Positions 1-12,300 of a DNA stretch of 21,129 bases are shown here, piece after piece. The notes under the pieces are model-generated. The model had not been told where the DNA came from and made no database searches. It was given only the letters and a program-made list of their open reading frames with translations. The stretch covers positions 2,383-23,511 of the forward strand of contig BDDC01001146.1 in assembly GCA_001662425.1 (NCBI GenBank), given 5' to 3'. This DNA comes from Chlamydomonas sphaeroides. Lineage: Eukaryota > Chlorophyta > Chlorophyceae > Chlamydomonadales > Chlamydomonadaceae. The position numbers were made by a program, and so were the translations under genes. How positions within the stretch are numbered: the stretch's first letter is position 1; each line of letters opens with the position of its first letter.

Positions 1-67
1 GGGGCGCACACCCCGCTACACCGGCCACATGGCTACCATACCAGGAGCGGGCGCTAGCAATCGGTAC

Positions 68-358
68 CTGCTGGAACATAGGAACCTGTGCAGTTGTCTA
101 GGGTGAATCCAAAGGATGGGAAGTCCGCCAGCAGCGCCAAGGCCCGCTTGTAGCAAACCATCCTTCCGTAAGTGGTGTGGGTGAAGACCACGAAGCCCAC
201 ACAGGCCCCCGACTGCCACTGCGTGCAGCGGTCCGCGAGCATCGCAATCGTGTTTGCGCCGATGCCCTCACACAGCATGTCGTTGCCGGGCGCATCCAGC
301 CACCGTTCAAACCGGTAGCTCAGCAGCAGGGGCGGGCACTGGCTGGGCGGGAACCATG
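68..358 (-). CDS. E50: PAN-like six-Cys cassette exon, last exon in window
   Basis: A 291-nt exon (97 codons), phase 1-1, acceptor GCGTGCAG and donor CAGCAG|GTACCG. It reads WFPPSQCPPLLLSYRFERWL, then DAPGNDMLCEGIGANT, GACVGFVVFTHTTYG, MVCYKRALALLADF, DNCTGSYVPA. The donor at 67-66 shows the gene continues to the left; bases 1-67 are intron. Confidence 0.85.
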
Positions 359-3300
359 CTGCACGCATGGGGCGGACAGGTACAGTAATGAGTGGGGACC
401 ATGCATCTCCATTTATTTCCAGGCAGGTGGCATACATGGCAGTGTGCACGAAGGCAAAAGTGGCAGAGTTTGCATAATCACAAATGCGCTTGACAACTTT
501 AATACCTGCTGGGACGTAGGTGCCTGAGCAGCTGTCCACCAGCACCGAGGATGGGAAGTCCGCGAGCGGCGCTAGCGGGTTCTTGAAACAAACCCGCCGT
601 CCTTCGGTGGCGTGGGTGAAGACAGTAAACGCCACGCAACCCGCCAGCTGCTGCGTGCAGCGCTCGGCCAGCATATCCATCGTGTTTGCGCCGATAGCCT
701 CGCACAGCATGTCGTTTCCGGGTGCATCTTTCAGCCGCTCAAATCGGTAACCGAACAGCTGAGACGGGCACTGGCTGGGAGAGAGCCATCCTGCGCAAAC
801 GGCGAAGGGCCGCGATCAGAACAGGGAGCTTTGGCCAGCTGTGGAGTCACACCGAGCTGCCGCATTGCTCTGCAGCGGTGCTGCCAACATGAGGGGATGC
901 GGTGTGTGTGGCAATCGAGTCCCTGGCAAGGAGTTCACCCGCCGCGCGCATTCCCATCCAGGTGACCGCCTCTTGGGAAGACACGCCATTAAACCAGGGC
1001 GTGTCAGGCCCGAAGAGGGCGGCTATGGTGGCTCGGTACTCGCTGACGTTCGCAAAAGAGGCCAGGCGGCCGCCAAACGTCGAGCAGCGCTGCGAGGCAT
1101 CTTCAAAAGTTGCCGGGGCTGCACGCAAGCAAAATGGACGAGGCAATGCAAGCACGGTTCCATGGATGCCACGCACAAGCAGCTACAACGCGGCTGGCAC
1201 CACCCCTAGCGCCAGCCAGCCACGCAGCTGTGCTGATCGCTTACTCGGAATGTATGCAAGCTCCTTGGAGCCAATTTGCCTGTATACGGTCGAGGAACGA
1301 AGCATGGCCGCCTGACTGGTCATGGCTGCAACGGCAAAAGGCAGGCGGCGAGTGTGTCGTCACTGGATGCATATGGGCGGCTGCCGTTGATGGCATGCAT
1401 GCATGCACGCAGCAGCTGATAGGGTGGGTCAGCGATGGACACACTGTGCACACATCCGCAAACGCCCAGCAGTATGGGAAACCGAGCTTGCCTGGCTGTG
1501 GGCTGCTTAGGCCGGTCCAGACCCCAATGGCTGGCAAGCTCTCTGGGTTGTAAGACCGTTGAAAATAAGCTCCTGTCGCTGACACAAGCGCGTTCAGCTC
1601 GAAGTCCGAGCGAAAACTCGCGAGCCTGCCACCGCGGCCCTGGCAGAATGCGTCGCCCTCGGCCCAGCTCATCTGCAGGCGGACCATGCGCAGCACGTCA
1701 GCCGCGCAGGATACACTGCGAGTGACGCGAGCGAGTGTCTCGGGAAGACACGAGCCTTGCTATAGGCCATCCGGGTCAGCACGCTAGCTGTGGCCAGGGG
1801 TTAAGAGCAGTGGCCGGGGCAGGTGCCTAGGCCGCCCTAGCTATCAGCCCAGGCCAGCGGAGCACCCAAACGCAGGGCCCAACTGCTCACAACCAACCGC
1901 CCCACCAACTAATAACACAACGTTAACCGACCTGGACATTGTACACGCTCAGCACGTCGCCGTTGTCGCCCTGCAGCTGCACCACAGGGCTGCCGTCCTC
2001 CGCGCGAGACACGGCAAGCGTCTGGACCTCCGAGGGCAGCTTGCACAGGGGCATCGCCACGCTGCTGTGGCAGGAGCGGTCCAGCCACACCGTTGAGCCG
2101 TAAGCTGGGGGAGGCAGGACCAGCCACATGCATATACAGGCAGTATGCTTGACCTTCAGAACTGGCTGTGGTGGGGCGATGTGGCTGTATGTATGTGGTG
2201 GCTAGATGCGTGAGTTGCTTACCCAGGTCGACGAGCGCCTGCACGCAGTCCATCCTCGGCTCCACCAGCCAGCGGCTCGCCCGGACCCCAGGGCACGACG
2301 GTTGGGAAGGGAACACCACCAGGATACCAATACACCGCGGATGTGTTGATGGCTGCAGCGTCGCGCTCGGCCGCCAGCCAGACGGCGATGGACGCTGCAG
2401 GGCGGGTGAGGCCCCACTCCACAAGCATGTCGGCTACGCGGTCCCATTCATCTGCCAGCGGCGGTGCATTAGGGAATGCAAGCCGTGATTGCAAGAATTC
2501 ACGGTATGTGTGCGTACAAGTGAGGTCGATTCAGTGCGTAACCTGTTAACATGCATGCACATGCGCCGTGCCTGGAAGGATCCAGCGCACCCAGCCACAG
2601 GCCCTGGATGCCGCAGCCTTACCATCCGAAGGGTAGGCGTACAGTGTGCCACCCCGCGCCCTGCGGGGTGAATACGCAATGCAAGGCCGGCGCGGTGCAC
2701 ACGCGTTGGCCATCTATCCAGGTGACAATTCCTCATAATAATAAGCAGGATGGCAATGAACGATGGCACAGCAGTCCCCTGCTGTTACTGCTGTGTAGAC
2801 AGCCTGCCTCCGTCCTGCCCCCAGCCACAGCGAGCGGGGTGGCGGCTGGCTTACACGCAAAACGCCTCCGCCTGCAGCCTGCTCATAAAGCTGTCGAAGA
2901 ACTGCACCGCGTAATCAGCCCTCTTGAAGACTGCGTCGGGCAGCCACACGATGCAAGGCCGGTGAGGAGATGGGCATGCCGGCAGCAGGTGGCCAGGAAC
3001 CTAGTTGCCGAGCTGCCGGACGCGCACCTGCCCCTGGCGCCGCCGCAGCTGCAGTCGAGGCGTCGATGGTCGCTGGCTTGTCGGCGAGTACCTCGGCAAC
3101 GCCTAGAGGGCAGTCGATCTGCGTACATACATACGGCACAGTAACACGGTCGATCCGTCGTGTCCACAGCGCACCAGCGCACGAAATGGCGTCCTATTGT
3201 GGGGCCATCGTGCACGTACATAACACCGACATACGCCGTCGTGTTGCTCACCTCGAGGTCAAAAGCATCATCACGAGACGACTGGGTGCTGCTCAGCAGG

Positions 3301-6300
3301 TCTGGGCTTGAATACGCTGCTACCGAACCCAGGGACGCGGTCGCCGTGCTGCGGTTGGAAGCTAGCCGTTGAGCAGGTGCATTGTCGCAGCCGATGCTAA
3401 GGGAGCGGGTGCGGTAGGCACGGTCCATCGTGGCCTTGATGACCACCGCCTTGGACCCAACAGGGCACTCCTGCTTGAACGGCTCGCCGCCCAGCGCAGG
3501 CGCCGTGCCAACGGCCGCAAGTTGGGCTGCGGGCGGATGGGCAACATACACTCAAGTCAACAGACGCGCCGCCTTTGCCGGAGGTTGCATGCGACTTGCG
3601 GTGGGCATGTACTCAAGCAAGCCACTGCAGCTGCATGCGTGCATGCATGCTAACAAGTCCTTCGACGCATTCTATTTCCTACCAGATAATGGCATGCGCG
3701 CCTCCCGCTCTGGCGCGCCCACGCATATAAGCCTGAGCGCATGCAGCAGGCGGCTGGCGGTCGCTGCGCGCAGACCAGACACGCCGCTCGCCACCATCCA
3801 GCTGGCGCAGGACTCCTTGAAGCTCTGGCCAGCCTGCATTTCAATGCACGGGGAACGGTTGGCTTAGCTTGTGTTGCATGGGACGTATGGTGCTGCGGAG
3901 TGTGTTTGATGGGTGCGGGCCAATCGACACGGCACGGCGAGGATGGGTGCTCGTAGCGCAGCAGCAGCCACACAACTGACGTACCGGCGGACCCGGGTCG
4001 TCGTTCCCAGTGGCAATTGTATCGAAGCAGATAGGCCGCGCGGATAGCAGCGCCTGATTGGTGCTATTCAACATTGCTCCCGATCGGCCAATGACGGCGC
4101 TGATGCCACCGGGGCACAGGGCAGAAACGAATGGCGTGGTGTTTGCGCGATTGGCAATGGCCGGGAGGCCGGGGATGACTGCGGGGCATGTAGAGCCGGA
4201 AGGGGATGAGGACTGGCGACAGCACTCACGCAGCAAAACGACGGCATGAGCTAGGCAGGCACATGCGAGTCCACAGACGCACCGAGCGCCACAGGTGCCG
4301 CGCCGCTGCAGGTGATGCCAAAGCTGCCGAGCACTGCCATCGCGTCGACGGTGTCTGCAGGCGCTGCATCATAGCTGCACGCAGCGAGCGCCAGGGGCGG
4401 CGCGGAACGATAGATGTTTTGAGGCACGGGGCATTATCGACAGCACACACACACCCGGCTATGCATGCCACGTCTCGCACGCGCGCACCTGCCAAACAGG
4501 GACGTCATGAATGTGCCAGCTGGGCACTGCACGCGCCAGGGCTGCAGCCCGCGAGCCTGATCCGGCGTCAACTCGCTCACAACTGTGCGCAGCACATGTG
4601 TCGGGCATCGTATGACACGTCAGCCAGCCGTGCGAACGTGCAGACGCGACATGCGCCCCCGCCGCCTGCTGGTATCGCGTTCGTGGGCGCACGTCACAGC
4701 GCAGGTGGATGTGCTTACCGGGGGGCAGGACCGGCGGCAGGCCAGTCACGCGGACGCATCGCGCGACGAGGCTGGTCAGGTAGTGGCGCTCTGGCGCGCT
4801 GGCCGTAGCAGCAGGCAGCACCTGCCGCGTCCAGCCCACTTCCTGGATGGCGTGCCCCTCGGGGCAGCTGAACGACCAGGGCCGCAGCTGCGGGGCCAGC
4901 GCGCCGCCGGGCGGCAGCAGGGGCGCCGAGGAGCTGGCGCAGCGGCCCGTCATGTTGGCCACGTAGCCGGAGCTGCCAGACGTGAAGTGCGTGAAGAGAC
5001 CCGCGAGCGCAGCGACGCCGCTGGGGCCGCCAGTAGAGCTGGTGGTCAGGCAGCTCGTAACGGTCACCTGCGGCCGGCAGTCCCACAATACCTGAGCATC
5101 CTGCTGGCTGGCACGCGCACGCATGGTCTGCACCCACAAGGAAGGCCCACCGACCTTGATTACCGCGGCCCCAGGGGGCAGGGCCGGCTGGCCAGCCTCC
5201 ACCCGTACGCCCGCGCCGTCGCCGGCGGGCGGCGCCAGGATAGGAACGCAGCTGCCAGCAAGCCCAATGGCGGGCACAGCTCTCGGAATCGCCTGCAGCG
5301 CCGCGCTGCTGGCGTTGGTCAGGAACACTGACAGCTCACCGAGCACATACCCGGCCGGGCACACCACCGCGCCGGCGGCCCGGGACGCATAGAAAGGCGA
5401 GTCCTGCGTCCAGTCGCCAATCACGGGCGAGCAGTCGGGGCAGGCGGGGCCACCGGCGGGCACGTCGTGCGGTGGGGGCGGTGGGCTGGGCGGCGGAGGC
5501 GAGGGCGGCAAGAGCGGTGGCGGCGAAGGCGACCGGGGGCGGAGGGGCGGGGGCGCAGACGACTGGGGTGGTGGCAGGGGCGGCGGTACGGGAGATGGCA
5601 GTGGGGGACGGGGCGGCGGCTTTGGCGGGCGGGGTGGCGATGGCGGTCGAGGGGGCAGCGGAGAGGTCTGCTGCAGGCGGCGGCGTCCGGTGCTGCTGGG
5701 TGGAGGGCGTGGGGATGGGTTGGGCGGCGGTCGTGGTGGTAGTGGAGGTGGGCTCAGGGGCGGGCGTGGCGGCTTGGGTGGCGACGGGGGCTTCAGCGGC
5801 GCGGGCATGGGCGGGGGTGCAGGCGCAGGTGGCGGCCTTGGGGCTGGGGACGGCGGCGGCGAGGGTGGAGGCGGCGGCGGGGCGTCAAGCGCAGGCGCCA
5901 GAACACACGCGAGCTGCAGTGTGGCTAGCACGTTGGCCGGCAGCCCAGCCGTGGAGCTGCCCTGCGGCAGGGCACTGCCCAGCAAGCCGAGAGCCAGCTG
6001 GCCCTTGGGGCAAGCGTACGCAAAACGACTAGGGGCGCGGCAACGCCGCCGGCCCCCGAGCACCGTGACGAGCGGCACACTGTCTTGGTTGCCGCATGTA
6101 ATGCCAAGCTGCGGAGCGGGCGGGGTGCAGGATGGCTCAGCAACGAACGTGGCTTGCAATCTGTCTGCAATCGTGTTCAGGTACGGTCGACCGGCCCGCG
6201 TCCGCCTGCTCACCGAGCAGATGCCGTCGCTGTCGTATTCGCCGAAAATGCCGAGGACGCCGTGCGGCGCGCAGTCCGCCAGCGCGACGGTGCCTGTTGC

Positions 6301-9300
6301 GGCGCTCCACAGGCGCCGCTCTGCGCCGGGCACGGTTCCGAAGCAGGCCACCCCGACATCCAGGACAGCCTCGGCCGAGGTGTTGACCCACAAGGACACG
6401 CGCTGCAGCAGCGGCGCCTCCGACTGGCGCCTGCAGAGCAGGCTGAACGGCAGCGGCGAGCCGATGTCTCCGCCGTACGGAAGGGGCCAGCCGAAGAGCG
6501 GGCTATAGGTCGGCGGCTCGGGCGGCGGGCTCGCAGAGCCGGGGCCGCCGGCGGGCGGCAGCGGCAGCGGCAGCGCCCCGGAGGTGAACATTGCGCTGCT
6601 GCGGAAGCAGGTGCGGATGCCGGGAGACACGACGTCCGAGGTGGCGAGGGGCGCTGTGGCGGGCGCCCTCCAGGGTCGCGCCATGAGGAAGCAGGCCGCG
6701 GCGCTGCTGCCGTTGGCCTGCTGCTGGCCCAAGCCGGCAGATGGTGGCACGTATGTGTAGTAGGCGCACCTGTGCGACGCATCGGGAGCATAGCAGGTTG
6801 TCGCGTGCTTGAGAAACGGCGGGGATGGGACGTACGGTGCGCGCGGCTGGGAACAAGTTGACAGCTCGCCTCCCCGCCACCAACGCATGGAGGGCACATG
6901 CGCAGCTGGGGCCAGCGTACGCGGTGGGCCCTGACATGACGACCTACGAACACAGAAACCCGGGGCAACGCACACGCTATGCGTGGGCAGTAGCTCGACT
7001 TGCGCACCTGGCCTGTACCACACAGGCAGCAGCGCACTCCTGCTCCGACGTCACGTTCAGCGGCCCAGCGCCAAGCCGCTCGCCGGGCACGATCAGCGCG
7101 AGTCCCCTGCGAGCAAAACCGAGCGAGCGTACCAAGCACCAGCGTAAACAGGCCGCCCCAAACAACGCGCACGTATGCCTGAGGGACGAATGCGTCCTAA
7201 GCGAAAGGCGCGCTAGTCATATAGCAGCGCAGCAAAGCTTACCCGGGTCGTGTGAGGCAGAACACGTCGGGGTTCAGGTTGATGTCGGGTAGAGCTGTGC
7301 GGGGGGTCACGCCAGCGGTACCGGGCCAGAGAAATGCAAGTCTTGGCGTCGACAGGGCAGAGCGCGCTGCCAGTTGAGGCAGCTATGGATGGATGCGTGA
7401 TGTGGCCGCGCAGCTGTTGCAGCGCGCAGCGGCAGCTGCTCGCTAGCTGATGCTATGTGAGGGCGCGGCCGTGGGTGTGAGGATGCATATGATGGATCAG
7501 TTCCCATCTCACCCAACGATCAGGGTGTGGGTCCTCTCCTACCAGCTGCCCGCCGCGACTTCGTGTGCGGTGCTAGATAGCTGTGCTAGCACTAGTTGTC
7601 GCCAGACGCACACATAGCGCGGGCAGACGGTCGCGAGCGAGCGAGCCTTACCCTCTTGGCACACCACAGGGACCTCGCGCTCAGCGCGGACGCCGAGTAC
7701 ACGCCTTGACCGATGAATGCGTCGTACATCGGAGGCGGAGGCGGAGGCGGGGGCGGTGGAGGCGGCACCAATGTCGCGTCGGGCTCCGGAGGGGGCGGCG
7801 CAGCCGGAGCCGAGGGCGGCTGCGTGGCATTCTGTCCCACGGGCCGCTGAGGGCTGGGCGGCGAGGGCCCGGGCGGCACAGGCGGCGACGGCCTCGGCGG
7901 CAACGGTGGTGAGGGCGGCGGCGGCGGCGGGGGTGACACGCGAACAGCCTCGGTCGCTGCCGATCCGCTCCAGACGCCGTAGAGGCCAGCCTGTGCGGAG
8001 GCGAGGAGCCTTGTTGGTCGGCAGCAGGCACCTGGAGGGCTGCATATGTAGTGCCACCCCGCTGGCGAGGTATGTGGCGCTTGCAACATCGACGGGCGGC
8101 ATGCCGAGCCGATCGTGTGCAATGCGTGGCATGAGCTGAATGCCAACGAGGCGCCGAGAGCTGCTGGCCGCACCTTCAGTGTCACGTTGGCGCCGCCCTG
8201 CCCCACAATGAGCCCGCAGTGGGCCGGCCCAAAGTCCTCAGCCTCCCACGCAGTCAGCGCGCCGTCCGCCGCCACGCTGCCATCGCTCCAGTACATCTGC
8301 AAAGGGCCCGGATAGGACGGGGTTCACGCTTTGCAAGGTTGGGGATGCATGCTGCACATACACCGATGCGATCCCCTGACCCGCACCACCAGGCTGCGCT
8401 GCGCCCACCTGGCCGTCGCCAAAGCTGCGGAGCCCCAGCCAGAAGTGCGAGGGCAGAGCCTCCGACACGTTGCCCGCAAGCAGCGCCTCAGTGGCGTACA
8501 GGTCGGTCAGCGAGGGCAGCTCGGCTCCAAGGGAGCGGCACAGTTTGCTGCCCTCGGCAAACGTCATCCGCAGGTGGCCCGCCGAGCCCGTTGCGTCGTC
8601 CTCGGACGACGGGAACACCAGCAGTGCCGAGGTGAGCAGCGGCACCCGCACGGGCGTGGGGATGCCGGCACCCAGGCTGCGCCGCATCTCGCACACAAAA
8701 GGCAGCGCCAGGCCGCAGCCCACGTCGTGCCACTGGGCGGCCGGCGACACCACCTCACGCAGCCCGGCGCCACCGCTGCCTGTTGTTGTGCACGACCACG
8801 CAAAGCAGTGATCAGGGGTTGCGGGGTTAGGTCCTGTCATGGGCACATGAGCGTGCGTGGCTAACCCGCCTGCTGGCCTGGATTTGCAGCGAGGCCGCCG
8901 GCAAAAACTACGAGCGCACCTGCTAGCTCCACAGAGGCCGCTACGCAGCCTTCCTTGCCAAGCCTGCCGCAGGCCGGCGCAAGCAAGAAGCGTCGGGAGT
9001 GAGCCATGTGTGCGTGCATGTCGGGCAAACGCACGGGGGAGCCCAGCTTTTACGCACGTGCAAGGGCGCACGTACAGAGCACGTGCAAGGGCGCACGCAC
9101 AGAGCTACGCACTTCAACAAACAACCCCTTGTGCATGCACGCAAGCGCTAATGCCGCACAGTCGTACCTGCCATCGGGCTGCCCGGGGGCCCAGGCACTA
9201 AACACGATGTCGTTGCCGCTCGCGCTCCAAACAAAGCGACCCTCCTGGGCTGCGGCGCGAGAGGCGGCGGGCGAACGCGACATCAGGACGGGGGCATACG

Positions 9301-12300
9301 GGGGTTGCGCAGTCGCGCACACCACCCATCGAACGCACGCGCATTGCTTTGCAGCATTTACGGTACCTGTGTCGGATGCCCCCAGCCACACCAGCACCTG
9401 TTATGCAGCACATACGACACAACGTCAGTCACCGGACCCAGCTTCGAAACACGTCATACCCCGTTTGCTGCAAGACTCACGTTTCGGTCACGATAGACAT
9501 CCTCGTCGCCCAGCTTGCCGGTGGACGCCCACCCCGCCAGCAGCGAGTACACCACCGCGGCCTCGCCGCTGTCCTCGACGCTGGCCAGGCTGCCGCCCAG
9601 CGCCTCGCAGTGCTCGCCGGCGGCCTGCCACGTCTTGCGGACCTGGTACAGCTGGAACTGGTGCTCGCCCAGGGAGGCCACCAGCTCGGGGGCGCCAAGG
9701 TTGGAGCCGCCCCGGGCGCCCACTGCGGCAGTGGTCAGGAATCCGATGTGCACGGAATCTTTGCAGCAGCGCGCAAATATGATGGCTGCAACGCAAGATC
9801 CCACGCAGGCTGATGAGGAGCCGCAGCCACGCGAGCTGGCCACGTACATACCGGCGTTCGTGCACTGCGGTGGCGTGACGGTTTCGCAAACGGCCGCGTC
9901 CACGCTACGGATGCTGTCAACCAGCGACGCCAGCAGCGCCCCGTCATCCGAGTCGACATCCCACTGTGTGTGCAAGACAGACGACGATTTCAGGGCGGGT
10001 GTGAGGTTCCAGGTGCGGCAGCAGGCAAGTACGCAGGACGGACAGTGAGGACGGCACGGCAGATAATTGCGTGCTCGCCGGCACTCACCAGGCCCAAGCC
10101 TCCCAGGCAGTGCGAGCGGGCAAAGCAGGCCTTGGCGCCCAGCGTCTCGGCGGTGTCGAAGTGGGCCCAGGTGCTGGCGCCGTACAAGGCAGTCACGACA
10201 AAGGCCTGGTTGTCGAAGCGGCGGGCCCCAGACGTCACCAGAGTGCGCAGCTCGGCCTGGTCCAGCAGGCCCTCCTCGCCCAGGCAGGGGCCCGGCGTGC
10301 CGGGCCCCGCCACAAAACCGTCGTTGTCTAGCAGATAGCTGCGGCCCAGGGCGCTCAGCACCAGGTTGAGGCGGCGGGGCGGGATGCCGGCCGCCAGCAG
10401 CTGCCGCGGGGGCGGGGTTGTATGGGATGCATGCGGTTCGTTCGCCGTTGCTTGGTCCAGCCAGCGCGAAGCGCTCAAGAGGGACCGGCTACGATAAGTA
10501 ATAAGGTTGACGTGGATGGGACTCTGCTGCCACACTTGTCAAGCTGTATGTGTCGCCAGCCAGCGAGAAGCAGGCATGATCACAGCAGCGCATCTGCACA
10601 GCAGGCCCTGCGGTGCCCGTGCGCACCTACCTGGTCTACGACGCTGTTGATGGACAGGCCCGTGGCCTCCAGGCAGTCGTACAGCGGCGACTCGACGTAG
10701 GGCGGAGCCCCTAGCACCTCGTCGCCGGAATAATCGAAAGCCTGCGAATGCCGGGACGGTGCCAGCGGCACGGCACTGCACACAACATATCCAAGCCTTC
10801 ATGCTGCTGATTCCCTGCATGCAAGTCCCGTACCCTGAGGTTGTACAACGCGACGTACGGCTCCAGCGCCGGCCAGTCCAGGCTCATTCGGTACGTGTCC
10901 GTCGGGTAGATAGCCAGGGCCAGAGTCTTGTTTGCGGGTGACAACGCGCCGTACAGGAGACGCACAATCTCCATGTACGCGGGGGCCTGCAGGAGCCGTG
11001 GCACGCGCGTGCATGGCGTGAACCCGTCTCCGTTAGCATTGGACACACAAGGAGTTGAGGAGGTGTGATGACGTCATCGTACTGCAGGGCTGTCTTGCTT
11101 GCCTGGGTGGCGGTGAGTGAGGGCCAGTCCAGCTCCACACCGTCTAGCTTGTACGACTGCGCGAACTCAGCCACCGACTGGGCGAATTGGGCGCTCGACT
11201 GCGCGCCGAGCACGATTGAGACCATGTCCCCGCTGTCGCCATTGATGGACGCGAGGACTTGGGCCGCGGGGTTGGTGCCTCGCACGCGCCTGCGAGGAGG
11301 GACACGGCACCGCAGCGGCGGCATGCACGCACGGCCGGCAGGCCCATCGGCTGAGCTGACGCTCCCCATGTCATCTTATGCCTATCTGCTGTCCAATAGC
11401 AAGCAAGCAGGCCTGGCAGCAGCCCGCGCGGCGTGTGCCTTATAGAGCCTGCGGTGTTCCTGGCTGGTTTATGCCAGGGGGAACCATGCGTATGTGCGCC
11501 CGTCCGTACCTGTGCAGGTTGGCGAGCAGAACCCGGTCGTCGGCGTTGCGGACTGTGACGTTGAGTCCCTCCAGGGAGGGCTCCACGGACTGGAACACAA
11601 CATGGCTCCCGGCCGCCGCCCGGTCAAGGACAGCGGAGCCGTCGAGAGCCACCGCGCGCTCGGGCCTCGGGTCCAGGCGCCGGTTGCTGACGTATGAAAC
11701 GATATTAGCAGGCGGGCCGCAGCGCAGCTCTAGCGGCGCTTGGCCCATGGCCGACGCCGCGGCCACGACTGTTGAGGCGGCTGTCGGGCCGGGGAACGGC
11801 AACAGGGCGGTGCATTTTTCAGCCGTGCAAGCAAGGCCCCCGGCACATACTCGTCAAGCCTTGCGCCGCGTGCAACAGAGCATAAGCACGCAGCAGGGCC
11901 TTGGCAGCAGCAGGCGCAGCCATGTGCGGCACGGCCTTACTTGCGTCCGTCCCGCCCAGCCGAGCTGTGTCGTTGGCCGGCAGGCTAGCGGAGGCGGGGG
12001 CGTCTAGCTGGGCGGTGCTCGTGGGCCCCTGGAAGCCGCTGCCGCTGCTGAGGAAGTAGTACGACCCGGCCTCGGTTAGCACCAGCAGGTCGTCAAGGCC
12101 GTCCAGGTTGACGTCGCGCACCAAAATGGAGTCCACACGCGACGAGGGCAGCGCGCCCCACACGCCCTGGCCCGCCATGTAGACGCGCCGGTCGCTGGAG
12201 CTCACGCACGCTAGCTGGGGTGACGGCGCGGCGACGTCGTCGCTTTGTGCACGCGCCGATGAGAAGCGCCGGACCAGCATATCCAGCGAGGAGGTGCAGG

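Noticed and set aside
1924..1926. TAA stop after CTLD3 as the end of the gene
   Set aside because: A GTCGGT donor at 1932 joins in phase 0 to an acceptor at 1672 and gives a seamless CTLD start (VYNVQ-MSWAEGDAFC). Only about 250 nt separate the two, too little for a terminator plus a new promoter and signal peptide. Intron retention stopping here remains possible.
5467..6032. Gly-rich plus-strand open frames opposite the Pro-rich linker
   Set aside because: They are the complement of Pro codons (GGN opposite CCN). No start context, domains or splice logic; the minus frame matches the exon phase.
4459..7023. The 854-codon minus frame as a stand-alone intronless gene
   Set aside because: Its ATG lies in intron sequence; the coding part is E36 (4719-6769), bounded by a CAG acceptor and a GTAAGC donor, with PAN homology continuing into E35.
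9134..9167. Read-through YDCAALALAC after GQPDG as part of CTLD1
   Set aside because: It looks CTLD-like, but E32 already supplies the matching DHCFAWSC, and the AG|GTACGA donor gives the right phase. Kept only as a possible alternative donor region.
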